A stretch of 64,000 nt of DNA from Burkholderia lata (GTDB taxonomy: Bacteria; Pseudomonadota; Gammaproteobacteria; Burkholderiales; Burkholderiaceae), in NCBI RefSeq assembly GCF_000012945.1, contig NC_007511.1, forward strand, positions 1,178,001 through 1,242,000. Direction: 5' to 3'. A model generated the notes under the pieces. It searched no databases. It saw only the letters and a program-made list of their open reading frames with translations, and was not told the DNA's origin. Positions within the stretch are counted from its first letter, which is position 1. Each line of letters begins with the position of its first letter. Shown here in pieces: positions 35,444-42,743 of the stretch. The position numbers and the translations under genes are program-made.

Positions 35444-35748
35444 ATTCCGCGCGTCGATGAATATCCTATCCCTTGATGTATTCCTTCCATTGACTGCGCT
35501 AATCCATAAATGGAAGGCCAGCAAAGTATCGTGTATTTAATGTGTGACGGATCAATCGCGGCAAAAAATTGAAATCGTTTTTAAGTTATAAGAATAACGA
35601 CTCAACGTAATAAAGCCCGCCAAAAAGGTAGCCCAACATCCGTCACAAATTTGCGCCGGTTCGCTCCGTAGTCTTCCCCGGCGACTCCGTCCGGCAAGCT
35701 GCGCGACGTCATCGAAAGCAGTCGCGCCCGTGACAGGAGAACCCCGGC

Positions 35749-36966
35749 ATGTCGGCATTCCGCTACGAAGCGATCGATCCCACCGGCCGCACGCTGAAAG
35801 GCGTGCTCGAAGCCGACAGCGCACGCGCAGGCCGCAGCCATCTGCGCACGCAAGGTCTCACGCCGCTGATCGTCGAGCTGGCCGCACAGCGCCTGCACGG
35901 CGAACGTCATCAACGCTTGTCGCTCGGCCGCAAGCTGTCGCAGCGCGAGCAGGCGATCATCACGCGCCAGCTCGCGAGCCTGCTGGTCGCGGGGCTGCCG
36001 CTCGACGAATCGCTGTCGGTGTTGAGCGAACAGGCCGAGCGCGATTACGTGCGCGAGCTGATGGCGTCGATCCGCGCGGAAGTCGTCGGCGGCCATTCGT
36101 TCGCGAACGCACTGAGCCAGCATCCGCGCGATTTCCCGGAGATCTATCGCGCGCTCGTCGCGGCCGGCGAGCACACCGGCAAGCTCGGCATCGTGCTGTC
36201 GCGCCTCGCCGACTACATCGAACAAAGCAACGCACTGAAGCAAAAGATCCTGCTGGCGTTTACGTATCCGGGCATCGTCACGCTGATCGCGTTCGGCATC
36301 GTCACGTTCCTGCTGAGCTACGTGGTGCCGCAGGTTGCGAACGTGTTTACCAGCACGAAGCAGCAGTTGCCGACGCTGACGGTCGTGATGCTCGCGCTGT
36401 CGGACTTCGTGCGGCATTGGTGGTGGGCGTCGCTCGCGGCGGCGGCCGTGCTCGTTTATGCGATCCGCAAGGTACTGTCGCGCGATGCGCCGCGGCTCAG
36501 GTTCGACACGTGGCTGTTGACCACGCCGCTGGCAGGCAAGCTCGTACGCGGCTACAACACGGTGCGCTTCGCGAGCACGCTCGGCATTCTCACCGCGGCC
36601 GGCGTGCCGATCCTGCGCGCGCTGCAGGCGGCCGGCGAGACGTTGTCGAATCGCGCGATGCGCGCGAACGTCGACGATGCGATCGTGCGCGTGCGCGAAG
36701 GCTCGGCACTGTCACGCGCACTGGCGCATACGAAGACGTTTCCGCCGGTACTCGTGCACCTGATTCGCTCGGGCGAGGCGACGGGCGACGTGACGACGAT
36801 GCTCGATCGCGCATCCGAAGGCGAATCGCGCGAGCTGGAGCGCCGCACGATGTTCCTGACGAGCCTGCTCGAGCCTCTGCTGATCCTCGCGATGGGCGGC
36901 GTGGTGCTCGTGATCGTGCTGGCGGTGATGATGCCGATCATCGAGCTGAACAACATGGTGCAGTGA
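35749..36966 (+). CDS. gspF: type II secretion inner-membrane platform protein GspF
   Basis: Polytopic platform protein of 405 residues, the normal GspF length. It starts MSAFRYEAIDPTGRTLKGV, the family's N-terminal signature, and has two GspF repeats (about residues 70-195 and 270-395). These include RQLASLLVAGLPLDESL and the paired FASTLGILTAAGVPILRAL. Three membrane helices lie near 170-190, 220-240 and 375-400. AGGAGA lies about eleven bases upstream. It is convergent with gspC and would be HxcS in an Hxc-type system. GspF normally contacts the GspE ATPase and GspL, neither of which is encoded in this window. Confidence 0.92.
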   Translation: MSAFRYEAIDPTGRTLKGVLEADSARAGRSHLRTQGLTPLIVELAAQRLHGERHQRLSLGRKLSQREQAIITRQLASLLVAGLPLDESLSVLSEQAERDYVRELMASIRAEVVGGHSFANALSQHPRDFPEIYRALVAAGEHTGKLGIVLSRLADYIEQSNALKQKILLAFTYPGIVTLIAFGIVTFLLSYVVPQVANVFTSTKQQLPTLTVVMLALSDFVRHWWWASLAAAAVLVYAIRKVLSRDAPRLRFDTWLLTTPLAGKLVRGYNTVRFASTLGILTAAGVPILRALQAAGETLSNRAMRANVDDAIVRVREGSALSRALAHTKTFPPVLVHLIRSGEATGDVTTMLDRASEGESRELERRTMFLTSLLEPLLILAMGGVVLVIVLAVMMPIIELNNMVQ

Positions 36967-36974
36967 CGCGCGGA

Positions 36975-37421
36975 TCAGCGCACGTATGCGTTGGCCTTTT
37001 CCGTGGCGGGCAGCGCGATCTCGCGTTGCAGGCCGTGGCGGTCGACGACGATCGAGCGCGCGCGAACCTCGGCCAGTTTCGCGGCTTCGCCGATCGCCGC
37101 GCCGAGCGACACGACGCGCGAGGCTTCGCCGCCGACGCTGATGATCGCGGCCGCACGGCGCGCGTCGAAAGCGAGCACGCCGAGCAGCTGGATGGCATCG
37201 CGGCTGTCGTCGGGTTTCGCACCGAACAGCCGCGCGGCGGCGGCAACGTCGATCGGCGCGGATGGCGGTGCAAGCGCCGCGACCGGCGCATCGGCAGCGC
37301 TCAGCACGCGCACGGCCCACAGCGACACGGTAATGAGCGCGGCCGCGGCAGCAAGCGTCGCGGCGAGTGGTACGAGATCGGCGCGGGATGGCGCGATGCG
37401 AAGCAGGTCGAGCGGTTTCAT
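36975..37421 (-). CDS. gspC: type II secretion protein GspC (short form)
   Basis: Protein of 148 residues with one N-terminal membrane anchor ([19 protein letters not shown]) and a GspC homology-region domain ([12 protein letters not shown], then [20 protein letters not shown] and [17 protein letters not shown]). The PDZ or coiled-coil extension of classical GspC is missing, so this is the short HxcP-like type. GspC links the inner-membrane platform to the secretin. It lies on the opposite strand between gspF (9 nt apart, convergent) and gspG (61 nt apart, divergent), so gspC and gspGH can share a bidirectional promoter region. Confidence 0.82.
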   Translation of the reverse strand: MKPLDLLRIAPSRADLVPLAATLAAAAALITVSLWAVRVLSAADAPVAALAPPSAPIDVAAAARLFGAKPDDSRDAIQLLGVLAFDARRAAAIISVGGEASRVVSLGAAIGEAAKLAEVRARSIVVDRHGLQREIALPATEKANAYVR

Positions 37422-37482
37422 GGCGGCAGGTCGGTGCGATGAACAGAAGATGTTTTCCATTCTTTGTTGCGAGGGTGAATGC

Positions 37483-37953
37483 ATGATGACGGGGCCCAAC
37501 GAAACCCGAACGCGGTACGCCGACTCTGTCGGACGGCACACGCAACGCGGCTTCACGTTGATCGAGATCATGGTGGTGGTCGCGATCCTCGGGATTCTCG
37601 CGGCGCTGATCGTGCCGAAGATCATGAGTCGTCCCGACGAGGCGCGCCGCATTGCCGCGAAGCAGGACATCGGCACGATGATGCAATCGCTGAATCTGTA
37701 TCGACTCGACAACGGCCGCTATCCGTCACAGGAGCAGGGGCTCACCGCGCTGATCCAGAAGCCGACCAACGATCCGGTGCCGAACAACTGGAAAGACGGC
37801 GGTTATCTCGAGCGTTTGCCGAAGGATCCGTGGGGCAACGCGTATCAATACCTGAACCCGGGCGCGCACGGCGCGATCGATGTGTTCAGCTATGGCGCGG
37901 ACGGCAAACCAGGCGGCGAGGGCAACGATGCGGACATCGGCTCGTGGCAGTAA
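37483..37953 (+). CDS. gspG: type II secretion major pseudopilin GspG
   Basis: Major pseudopilin of 156 residues. The prepilin site is [22 protein letters not shown]. The body shows the GspG hallmarks [35 protein letters not shown] and the Ca-binding C-terminal loop [25 protein letters not shown] precedes the ATG at 37483; the leader of 27 residues is longer than usual. It is followed after 4 nt by gspH. It would be HxcT in an Hxc-type system. Confidence 0.95.
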   Translation: MMTGPNETRTRYADSVGRHTQRGFTLIEIMVVVAILGILAALIVPKIMSRPDEARRIAAKQDIGTMMQSLNLYRLDNGRYPSQEQGLTALIQKPTNDPVPNNWKDGGYLERLPKDPWGNAYQYLNPGAHGAIDVFSYGADGKPGGEGNDADIGSWQ

Positions 37954-37957
37954 CGGC

Positions 37958-38461
37958 ATGAGGATCGTGCCCGTCAGGAAACGGCGTCCGTTCGCGTCGC
38001 GCCGTGCAGCAGGCTTCACACTGCTGGAGATGCTCGTCGTGCTCTTGATCGTCGGGCTGCTGGTCGCGGTCGTGACGCTCGCGCCGTCGCGCAATCGCCG
38101 CACCGATCTGGCGGAAGAGGCACAGCGCCTGGCGAACCTGCTCGAATCAGCCGGCGACGAGGCGCAGGTGCGGTCGGTCCCGATCGCATGGCAGACGGTC
38201 GGGGGAGGTTATCGCTTCGTGCAGCGCACCGAAAGCGGCACGTGGGCACCGATGACCGACGATCTGTATCGCGCACGCCGCTGGGGCACCGAGGTGACGG
38301 GCGTGTCGGTGCGGTACACCGGCGGTGGTGAAGTGCCGTCGCGCCTCGTGCTCGGCAGTGAAGGCATCGACGTGCCCGTGACGATCACGCTGTGGTCCGG
38401 CGACGTGCGGATGGCCGTCGTCGGCACGGGCATCGGCAACTTCGTCGTGCGCAGGCCGTGA
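37958..38461 (+). CDS. gspH: type II secretion minor pseudopilin GspH
   Basis: Minor pseudopilin of 167 residues with processing site AAG/FTLLEMLVVLLIVGLLVAVV. A GspH-type body follows: EEAQRLANLLESAGDEAQVR, the GYRFVQ segment and a beta-rich C-terminus ending in FVVRRP. The start at 37958 lies 4 nt after the gspG stop, so the two genes are co-transcribed. Would correspond to HxcU. The vreA-like gene begins 182 nt downstream with its own regulatory site. Confidence 0.88.
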   Translation: MRIVPVRKRRPFASRRAAGFTLLEMLVVLLIVGLLVAVVTLAPSRNRRTDLAEEAQRLANLLESAGDEAQVRSVPIAWQTVGGGYRFVQRTESGTWAPMTDDLYRARRWGTEVTGVSVRYTGGGEVPSRLVLGSEGIDVPVTITLWSGDVRMAVVGTGIGNFVVRRP

Positions 38462-38527
38462 GCGACGCTCGGCGCCTGGCACGACCGCAAGGCGAGAACG
38501 CGCGGCGATTGAATCGCATCGCTGCAC

Positions 38528-38545
38528 GCTTCACCTGACTGTCAT
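38528..38545 (+). promoter_or_regulatory. PhoB-box-like site upstream of the vreA-like gene
   Basis: GCTTCAC, 4-nt spacer, CTGTCAT: two imperfect 7-bp direct repeats with TCAC and TCAT exactly 11 bp apart, as in a Pho box, 98 nt before the gene. The second half is a perfect consensus; the first matches in its core. Confidence 0.45.
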
Positions 38546-38643
38546 AGTGCCCGCTCACAATCTGACGTTCGTTTGCTGCGGAACCGCTCACGGGGGTGCG
38601 CGTTACGCCGGCAACGTGCAACTCCACTTCCGTCCAGGGATTC

Positions 38644-39390
38644 ATGACTCGTTCACGGGCGCCGTCTGGTGTCCTGGCGCTCGTTGCGTGGCTGGCGTTC
38701 GTCGTGCCGTGCATGCACGGCATACACGCGCAGGAGACCGGTTCCATCGTCCGCCAGCCGGGCAGCACGGCGCGTTTCGAGCTGCCCGCGCAGCCGCTCG
38801 CGAAGGCCTTGCAGGATTTCGCGCGGCTCACCGAGCTGATCGTGCTGGCGCCGGCGCCGCTGCTCGACGGGCGCACGAGTGCGCCGGTCCAGGGCGAATT
38901 CGCGCCGCGCGACGCGCTCGAGCGGATGCTGGCCGGAACGGGGTTGCGTGCGGAATTCTCGCGCCCGGACGAAGCGATCATCGTCGCGCAACCGGCCGCC
39001 GAGCAGGCGCCCGCGACGGCCGACACGCCGGCGGATGCGGCCTTGCCGATCGACGGGATCGGCGATTCCGGCGATCGGCGCGCGTTCGCGGGCCTGCTGC
39101 AGGCGCATCTGATCGATGCGCTCTGCGCGCAGCCGGGAGCGGTGCCGGGCAGCTATCGACTCGTCGCGCAGGTGCGCATCGACAACAGGGGGGCGGTGGT
39201 GGCGGTCAACATGGTGGCATCGAGCGGTTCGGCCGCCCGCGACGCGGCGGTGATGCGCGCGCTGCGCGCATTGAAGCTGGACGACGCGCCGCCTGCGGAG
39301 CTGCCGCAGCCGGTCACGATCCTGCTGCGGCCGGCCGGCAACGGCGTGCATTTCCGCTGTCCGGCGCCGCAGCCGGCCGTCCGGGGCTAG
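38644..39390 (+). CDS. vreA: cell-surface-signalling protein with STN and TonB-C domains (VreA-like)
   Basis: Periplasmic or membrane-associated protein of 248 residues with a signal peptide ending GIHAQ. Residues about 37-110 form an STN/secretin-TonB signalling domain: FELPAQPLAKALQDFARLT, then VQGEFAPRDALERMLAGTGL. Residues about 155-235 resemble a TonB C-terminal domain (YRLVAQVRIDNRGAVV, AVMRALRALKLDDAPP). There is no beta-barrel, unlike ordinary TonB-dependent signalling receptors. P. aeruginosa VreA has this same odd layout. It should relay a periplasmic cue to the FecR-type protein two genes on. CAGGGA precedes the ATG. The sigma gene starts 6 nt after its stop. Confidence 0.82.
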   Translation: MTRSRAPSGVLALVAWLAFVVPCMHGIHAQETGSIVRQPGSTARFELPAQPLAKALQDFARLTELIVLAPAPLLDGRTSAPVQGEFAPRDALERMLAGTGLRAEFSRPDEAIIVAQPAAEQAPATADTPADAALPIDGIGDSGDRRAFAGLLQAHLIDALCAQPGAVPGSYRLVAQVRIDNRGAVVAVNMVASSGSAARDAAVMRALRALKLDDAPPAELPQPVTILLRPAGNGVHFRCPAPQPAVRG

Positions 39391-39396
39391 GCCGTC

Positions 39397-39945
39397 ATGT
39401 CCGACAGCAACCGCTCCGGGCTCCGGAATCTGCTGGCGACGCGCTATGCGTACCTCGTCAGGCGCCTCGAGCGCGTGACCGGGTCGAAGGACGGCGCCGC
39501 CGACGCGCTGCACGAAACCTGGCTGCGTCTCGAGAACGCGAACGTCTCCACGCAGGTGACGAACGCGGACGCCTATATACTCGGGATGGCGAACAATGTC
39601 GCGATCGACCAGCATCGCCGCGAACGCCGGCATCTGCACGACGACGATGTCGAGACGCTGCTCGAGATGCCCGACGAACTGGCCGATCCCGAGCGCATCG
39701 TCGCGGCGCGCCGCAAGGTCGAGACATTGAAGGACGTGCTGCGCGGCCTGCCGCCGCGGCGCCGCGCGATCCTGCTGGCCGCCCGCGTGGACGGCCTGCT
39801 GAACCGCGAGATCGCCGAGCATTTCGGCATTTCGCTGCGGCTCGTGGAAAGCGAGCTGAGTGCGGCAATGAAGTACTGCCTGCAGCGCATGCAGGAAGAC
39901 GGCGATCCGTACACGGGCACGCGAGGCGGCCCGCGTAAATTTTGA
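39397..39945 (+). CDS. vreI: ECF sigma factor, FecI/VreI type
   Basis: RNA polymerase sigma factor of 182 residues. Region 2 spans about 15-80 (YAYLVRRLERVTGSKDGAAD, then AYILGMANNVAIDQHRR). Region 4 spans about 118-165 (LPPRRRAILLAARVDGLLNR, then EIAEHFGISLRLVESELSAA). The arrangement with an STN-domain gene before and a fecR gene after defines cell-surface signalling. The repeated promoter found upstream of gspIJ, the TPR genes and the exoprotein gene is its likely target; this is inference. The ATG follows the upstream stop by six bases. Confidence 0.92.
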   Translation: MSDSNRSGLRNLLATRYAYLVRRLERVTGSKDGAADALHETWLRLENANVSTQVTNADAYILGMANNVAIDQHRRERRHLHDDDVETLLEMPDELADPERIVAARRKVETLKDVLRGLPPRRRAILLAARVDGLLNREIAEHFGISLRLVESELSAAMKYCLQRMQEDGDPYTGTRGGPRKF

Positions 39946-39956
39946 GCATCAGGACG

Positions 39957-40952
39957 ATGACGAAAGCCCAGGCCGAACCTGCCCACGACGAACTCGACGA
40001 AGCGAGTGCGTGGCTGCTGCGTCTGCGCTCCGGAGACGCGAGCCAGGCCGAAGCCGATGCGTTCGAGCGCTGGTGCGCCGATCGTCCGCAAGCCGCCGAT
40101 CTGCTGCGCGACACCTGGAGCTCGTTGCGCACGGCGGCGACCGAACTCGCGCACGAGGAGCGCGCGGCCGCCGCCTGGGCAAACGTTGCAAAGCGCGAGC
40201 GCACGATGCGCACCGGGCGGCGCGCGTTCATCGGCTTCGCAGTCGCGGCCGGCGCGTCGTGGCTTGCCGTGCGCCCGCCGATGCAGTTGTGGCCGTCGCT
40301 CGGCGATCTCGCGGCCGATTACCACACGGGCACCGGCGAGCAGCGCAGCGTCGCGCTGTCGTCGCGCGTGACGGTGGAGCTGAACACGCAGACGCGTCTG
40401 GATGTCCTGGCCGCGAGCGATGTCGCGCACGGCGTCGAAGTCGTCGCCGGCGAGGCGGAGATCGACGCGGCCGCGCCGCCGGCCGACCGCGCGACGCCGA
40501 TCCAGCCCGTCACCGTGGTTGCGGGCGGCGGCCGCATGCAGGCGACCGTCGCGCGCTTCAACGTACGGCGCACCGGCTCGCAGGTCTGCGTGACCTGCCT
40601 GTCGGGCACGGTCGCGCTCGAACATCCGCGCGGCGCGCGCACGCTGACGGCCGACGATCAGGTCGTCTACGACGATCGCGGCGTGCAGCCCGTGTCGCGG
40701 ATCGATCCGGGCGCGGTCAGCGCATGGCGGCGCGGGATGCTGGTGTTCAACGGCGTGCCGCTGTCCGACGTCGTCGACGAGATCAACCGCTACCGGCGTG
40801 GCAAGGTCATCCTGCGCAGCGCGTCGCTCGGCGAAAACCGGATGCAGGCGCAGTTCCCGATCACGCGGCTCGATGACGTGATCGACATGGTCGGCCGCCT
40901 GTATGGCGCGCACATCACGCGCCTGCCCGGCAACATCGTGCTGCTGAGCTGA
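39957..40952 (+). CDS. vreR: FecR-family anti-sigma factor (VreR-like)
   Basis: Inner-membrane anti-sigma regulator of 331 residues. The N-terminal sigma-binding domain (DUF4880, residues about 8-75) has DEASAWLLRLRSGDASQAEA and FERWCADRPQ. One membrane helix is at about 90-108 (AFIGFAVAAGASWLAV). The periplasmic FecR domain follows (HTGTGEQRSVALSSRVTVEL, then the STN-like C-terminal YRRGKVILRSASLGE). The ATG at 39957 has AGGA just upstream and lies 11 nt after the sigma stop; a TTG overlapping the sigma gene is an alternative. It should hold VreI until the STN domain of VreA signals. Confidence 0.9.
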   Translation: MTKAQAEPAHDELDEASAWLLRLRSGDASQAEADAFERWCADRPQAADLLRDTWSSLRTAATELAHEERAAAAWANVAKRERTMRTGRRAFIGFAVAAGASWLAVRPPMQLWPSLGDLAADYHTGTGEQRSVALSSRVTVELNTQTRLDVLAASDVAHGVEVVAGEAEIDAAAPPADRATPIQPVTVVAGGGRMQATVARFNVRRTGSQVCVTCLSGTVALEHPRGARTLTADDQVVYDDRGVQPVSRIDPGAVSAWRRGMLVFNGVPLSDVVDEINRYRRGKVILRSASLGENRMQAQFPITRLDDVIDMVGRLYGAHITRLPGNIVLLS

Positions 40953-41210
40953 CGCGGCTCCCCGCGTCTTACTTTTCGTTCTTCCTCCCGCTGGCGATGC
41001 GTTCGCGTCGCTTCCGGCTGTCCGCACCCTGCGGGTTACGGCCGTTCGATACGACTTGATCAATGAGGGCCGGCAAACGCCGGGCTGTCTGTCATGGCGG
41101 CCCGGTGTGACGTCGTCGGACCCGAGGCGTGTGTGGCAAGCGCCCCGGCCGTGCAGCGATGCACGGTGCGGGGGATGTGTGTCGATGGAGCTTCGGGCGG
41201 TGGCGTGATC

Positions 41211-41462
41211 ATGAACGAATCGCAACGGGAGTCGGATCCCGGCGACGCGAATACGCGCGCCGATGCGATCCGCGAGGGCGCGGTGCGCTGGTTGCTGTGG
41301 CTGCGCACCGGTGACACGACGGAACAGGAACTCGACGCTTTCGCGCGCTGGCGCGCGCAGAGCGACGAGCACGCACGCACGGTCCGCGAGCTGATCTGGA
41401 TGTGGGCCGTGCTGGAGACGGTCGGCCGCCAGGAGCCCGGCGGGCCGACGCGCACGCATTGA
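41211..41462 (+). CDS. mini-FecR: stand-alone DUF4880 sigma-binding domain
   Basis: Soluble protein of 83 residues. Its whole length matches the N-terminal DUF4880 domain of FecR: ADAIREGAVRWLLWLRTGD, TEQELDAFARWRAQSDEHAR, then VRELIWMWAVLE. There is no membrane helix and no periplasmic part. In FecR proteins this cytosolic domain binds the sigma factor and in some systems is needed for its activity, so a free copy could modulate VreI without an external signal. It lies 258 nt after the full-length fecR-type gene. It could also be a truncated fecR duplicate, but the frame is intact and starts at a good ATG. Confidence 0.72.
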   Translation: MNESQRESDPGDANTRADAIREGAVRWLLWLRTGDTTEQELDAFARWRAQSDEHARTVRELIWMWAVLETVGRQEPGGPTRTH

Positions 41463-41736
41463 TGCGGCGCTTTGCGCGTGCACCGGGGAGGTGCGCAATC
41501 GCGCGCGTGGTCGTGCTCGTGCCGTGGCGCGCGTGCTGAAAGAAAGTATGCGGGTTATGCGGGCTCGCTTCGACCTTGTATATGAGAGAGCGAGGGGCCG
41601 TGCAGAGGGGCGGTAAGGCGGAGACCGGGGAACGGGGGCCTGAATGGGCTCCCGGATCACCGCTCACGCAGGGTGGCGCGTGTGGGCCAAGTTCGTACCG
41701 GCCGCGTCACGAAAGCCCGGATTCACGACTCGGGAT

Positions 41737-42561
41737 TCAGGAGGGCGCCCCTGGCTGCAGGCCGGCGCGTGCGCCGTTCCAGGCGGCGTCGAGCGGATCG
41801 CCGGCATCGCGCAGCGGCTCGCGCAGAAAGGGAAAGCGTTCGACGAACGGTGCGGATTCTTGCAGGGCCACGATATGGTTGACCATCCATTGCAGCAGAT
41901 CGCCGCCGTGCCGGACCTGTTCCGGCCGCCAGTCCGGCATCGTCGAGAAGAGGGCCGAGAAGCCGCTCCAGCGCGACGGACGATCGTTGTCGCCGGGCCG
42001 GAAGTAGGTGTTCATCGCGACGTCGTGCGCGTCGGTCAGCGCGCCGACGAACAGCCCGTGCGGCGTCGGCACGCCGATCTGCTGCCAGCCTTCCGCGAGG
42101 GCCAGCGAGCGCATCACGCGCGCTGCGACGAACGCGATGCGCGTTTCAGATTCGATTTCCGCCAGCGACATCACGCCGTTGCGCTGCATGCAGCGCGCAA
42201 CTGCGTGCGGCCGGATCACGTTCGACGCGAAGCTGCGCAGCACGAGGTCGGGCACCGTCAGTTGAAGCTGGAATTCGCGCAGGCCGTGCTCGGCGCTCAT
42301 CGTCGAGAAGTTGACGAACAACCCTTCGGCATGACCGAGCGCGCCGACGTACGGCTCGAGCCCGAGGCGCGCGAGCTTCGGCGCGATCTGGCGTTCGAGC
42401 AGCCGCATCAGGTTGCGGCGGTTGCGCACGCCCGTGAAATCGTCGAGGCCGCGCGTGACGACGTCGCTGATTTCCCAGCGGCGCTCGTCGGCGACGAGCC
42501 GCGGGGAGCCGCTCAGGTCGAACCGGGCGCGGCCGTGAGCCACGCGGGGATCTACGTACAT
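41737..42561 (-). CDS. uncharacterised protein divergent from the IS4-Phd fusion gene
   Basis: Soluble protein of 274 residues that I cannot assign to a family. The sequence is well-behaved globular protein: WEISDVVTRGLDDFTGVRN, then LFVNFSTMSAEHGLREFQLQ. A central segment reads IRPHAVARCMQRNGVMSLAE, with H-A-V-x-R-x-x-Q-R resembling a catalytic or nucleic-acid-binding helix. The end is Pro/Gly-rich. The ATG at 42561 begins MYVDPRV, discarding 34 upstream Arg-rich codons. It is divergent from the transposase-Phd fusion gene across 182 nt, so the two may be co-regulated or functional partners. A toxin role is possible but unsupported. Confidence 0.7.
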   Translation of the reverse strand: MYVDPRVAHGRARFDLSGSPRLVADERRWEISDVVTRGLDDFTGVRNRRNLMRLLERQIAPKLARLGLEPYVGALGHAEGLFVNFSTMSAEHGLREFQLQLTVPDLVLRSFASNVIRPHAVARCMQRNGVMSLAEIESETRIAFVAARVMRSLALAEGWQQIGVPTPHGLFVGALTDAHDVAMNTYFRPGDNDRPSRWSGFSALFSTMPDWRPEQVRHGGDLLQWMVNHIVALQESAPFVERFPFLREPLRDAGDPLDAAWNGARAGLQPGAPS

Positions 42562-42743
42562 GCCGGTGCCTCGTGCATCGATTGCGGGCGGACCGCCGCG
42601 GCGGCGCGCCGTCGCGCGGGTCCGGTCGCTCACGATGCTGCGGCGTCGCGGGCGGGCCGTCAAGTGCGAACGTATCGCGACGCACGCGTGCGCATGCCGT
42701 TGCGGCAGCTCGTGCGATCAACCAGTCAGGGTGGGGTAATCCG

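Larger units (their letters stand above)
35078..35748. other. AT-richer regulatory interval between PstS-like genes and gspF
   Basis: About 670 nt, clearly lower in GC than the flanks from 35450 on. It carries two ECF-type promoter copies facing each other (35199-35230 and 35412-35443), a 9-bp inverted repeat CCTTCCATT/AATGGAAGG (35483-35517), and a 10-bp inverted repeat TGTGACGGAT/ATCCGTCACA (35543-35647). No convincing gene was seen inside. Confidence 0.6.

Noticed and set aside
38580..38606. GGAAC-N16-CGTTAC before the vreA-like gene as an autoregulatory ECF promoter
   Set aside because: It fits a generic ECF pattern but differs clearly from the shared GGTCCGTAAC-CCATT motif; kept only as a weak possibility.
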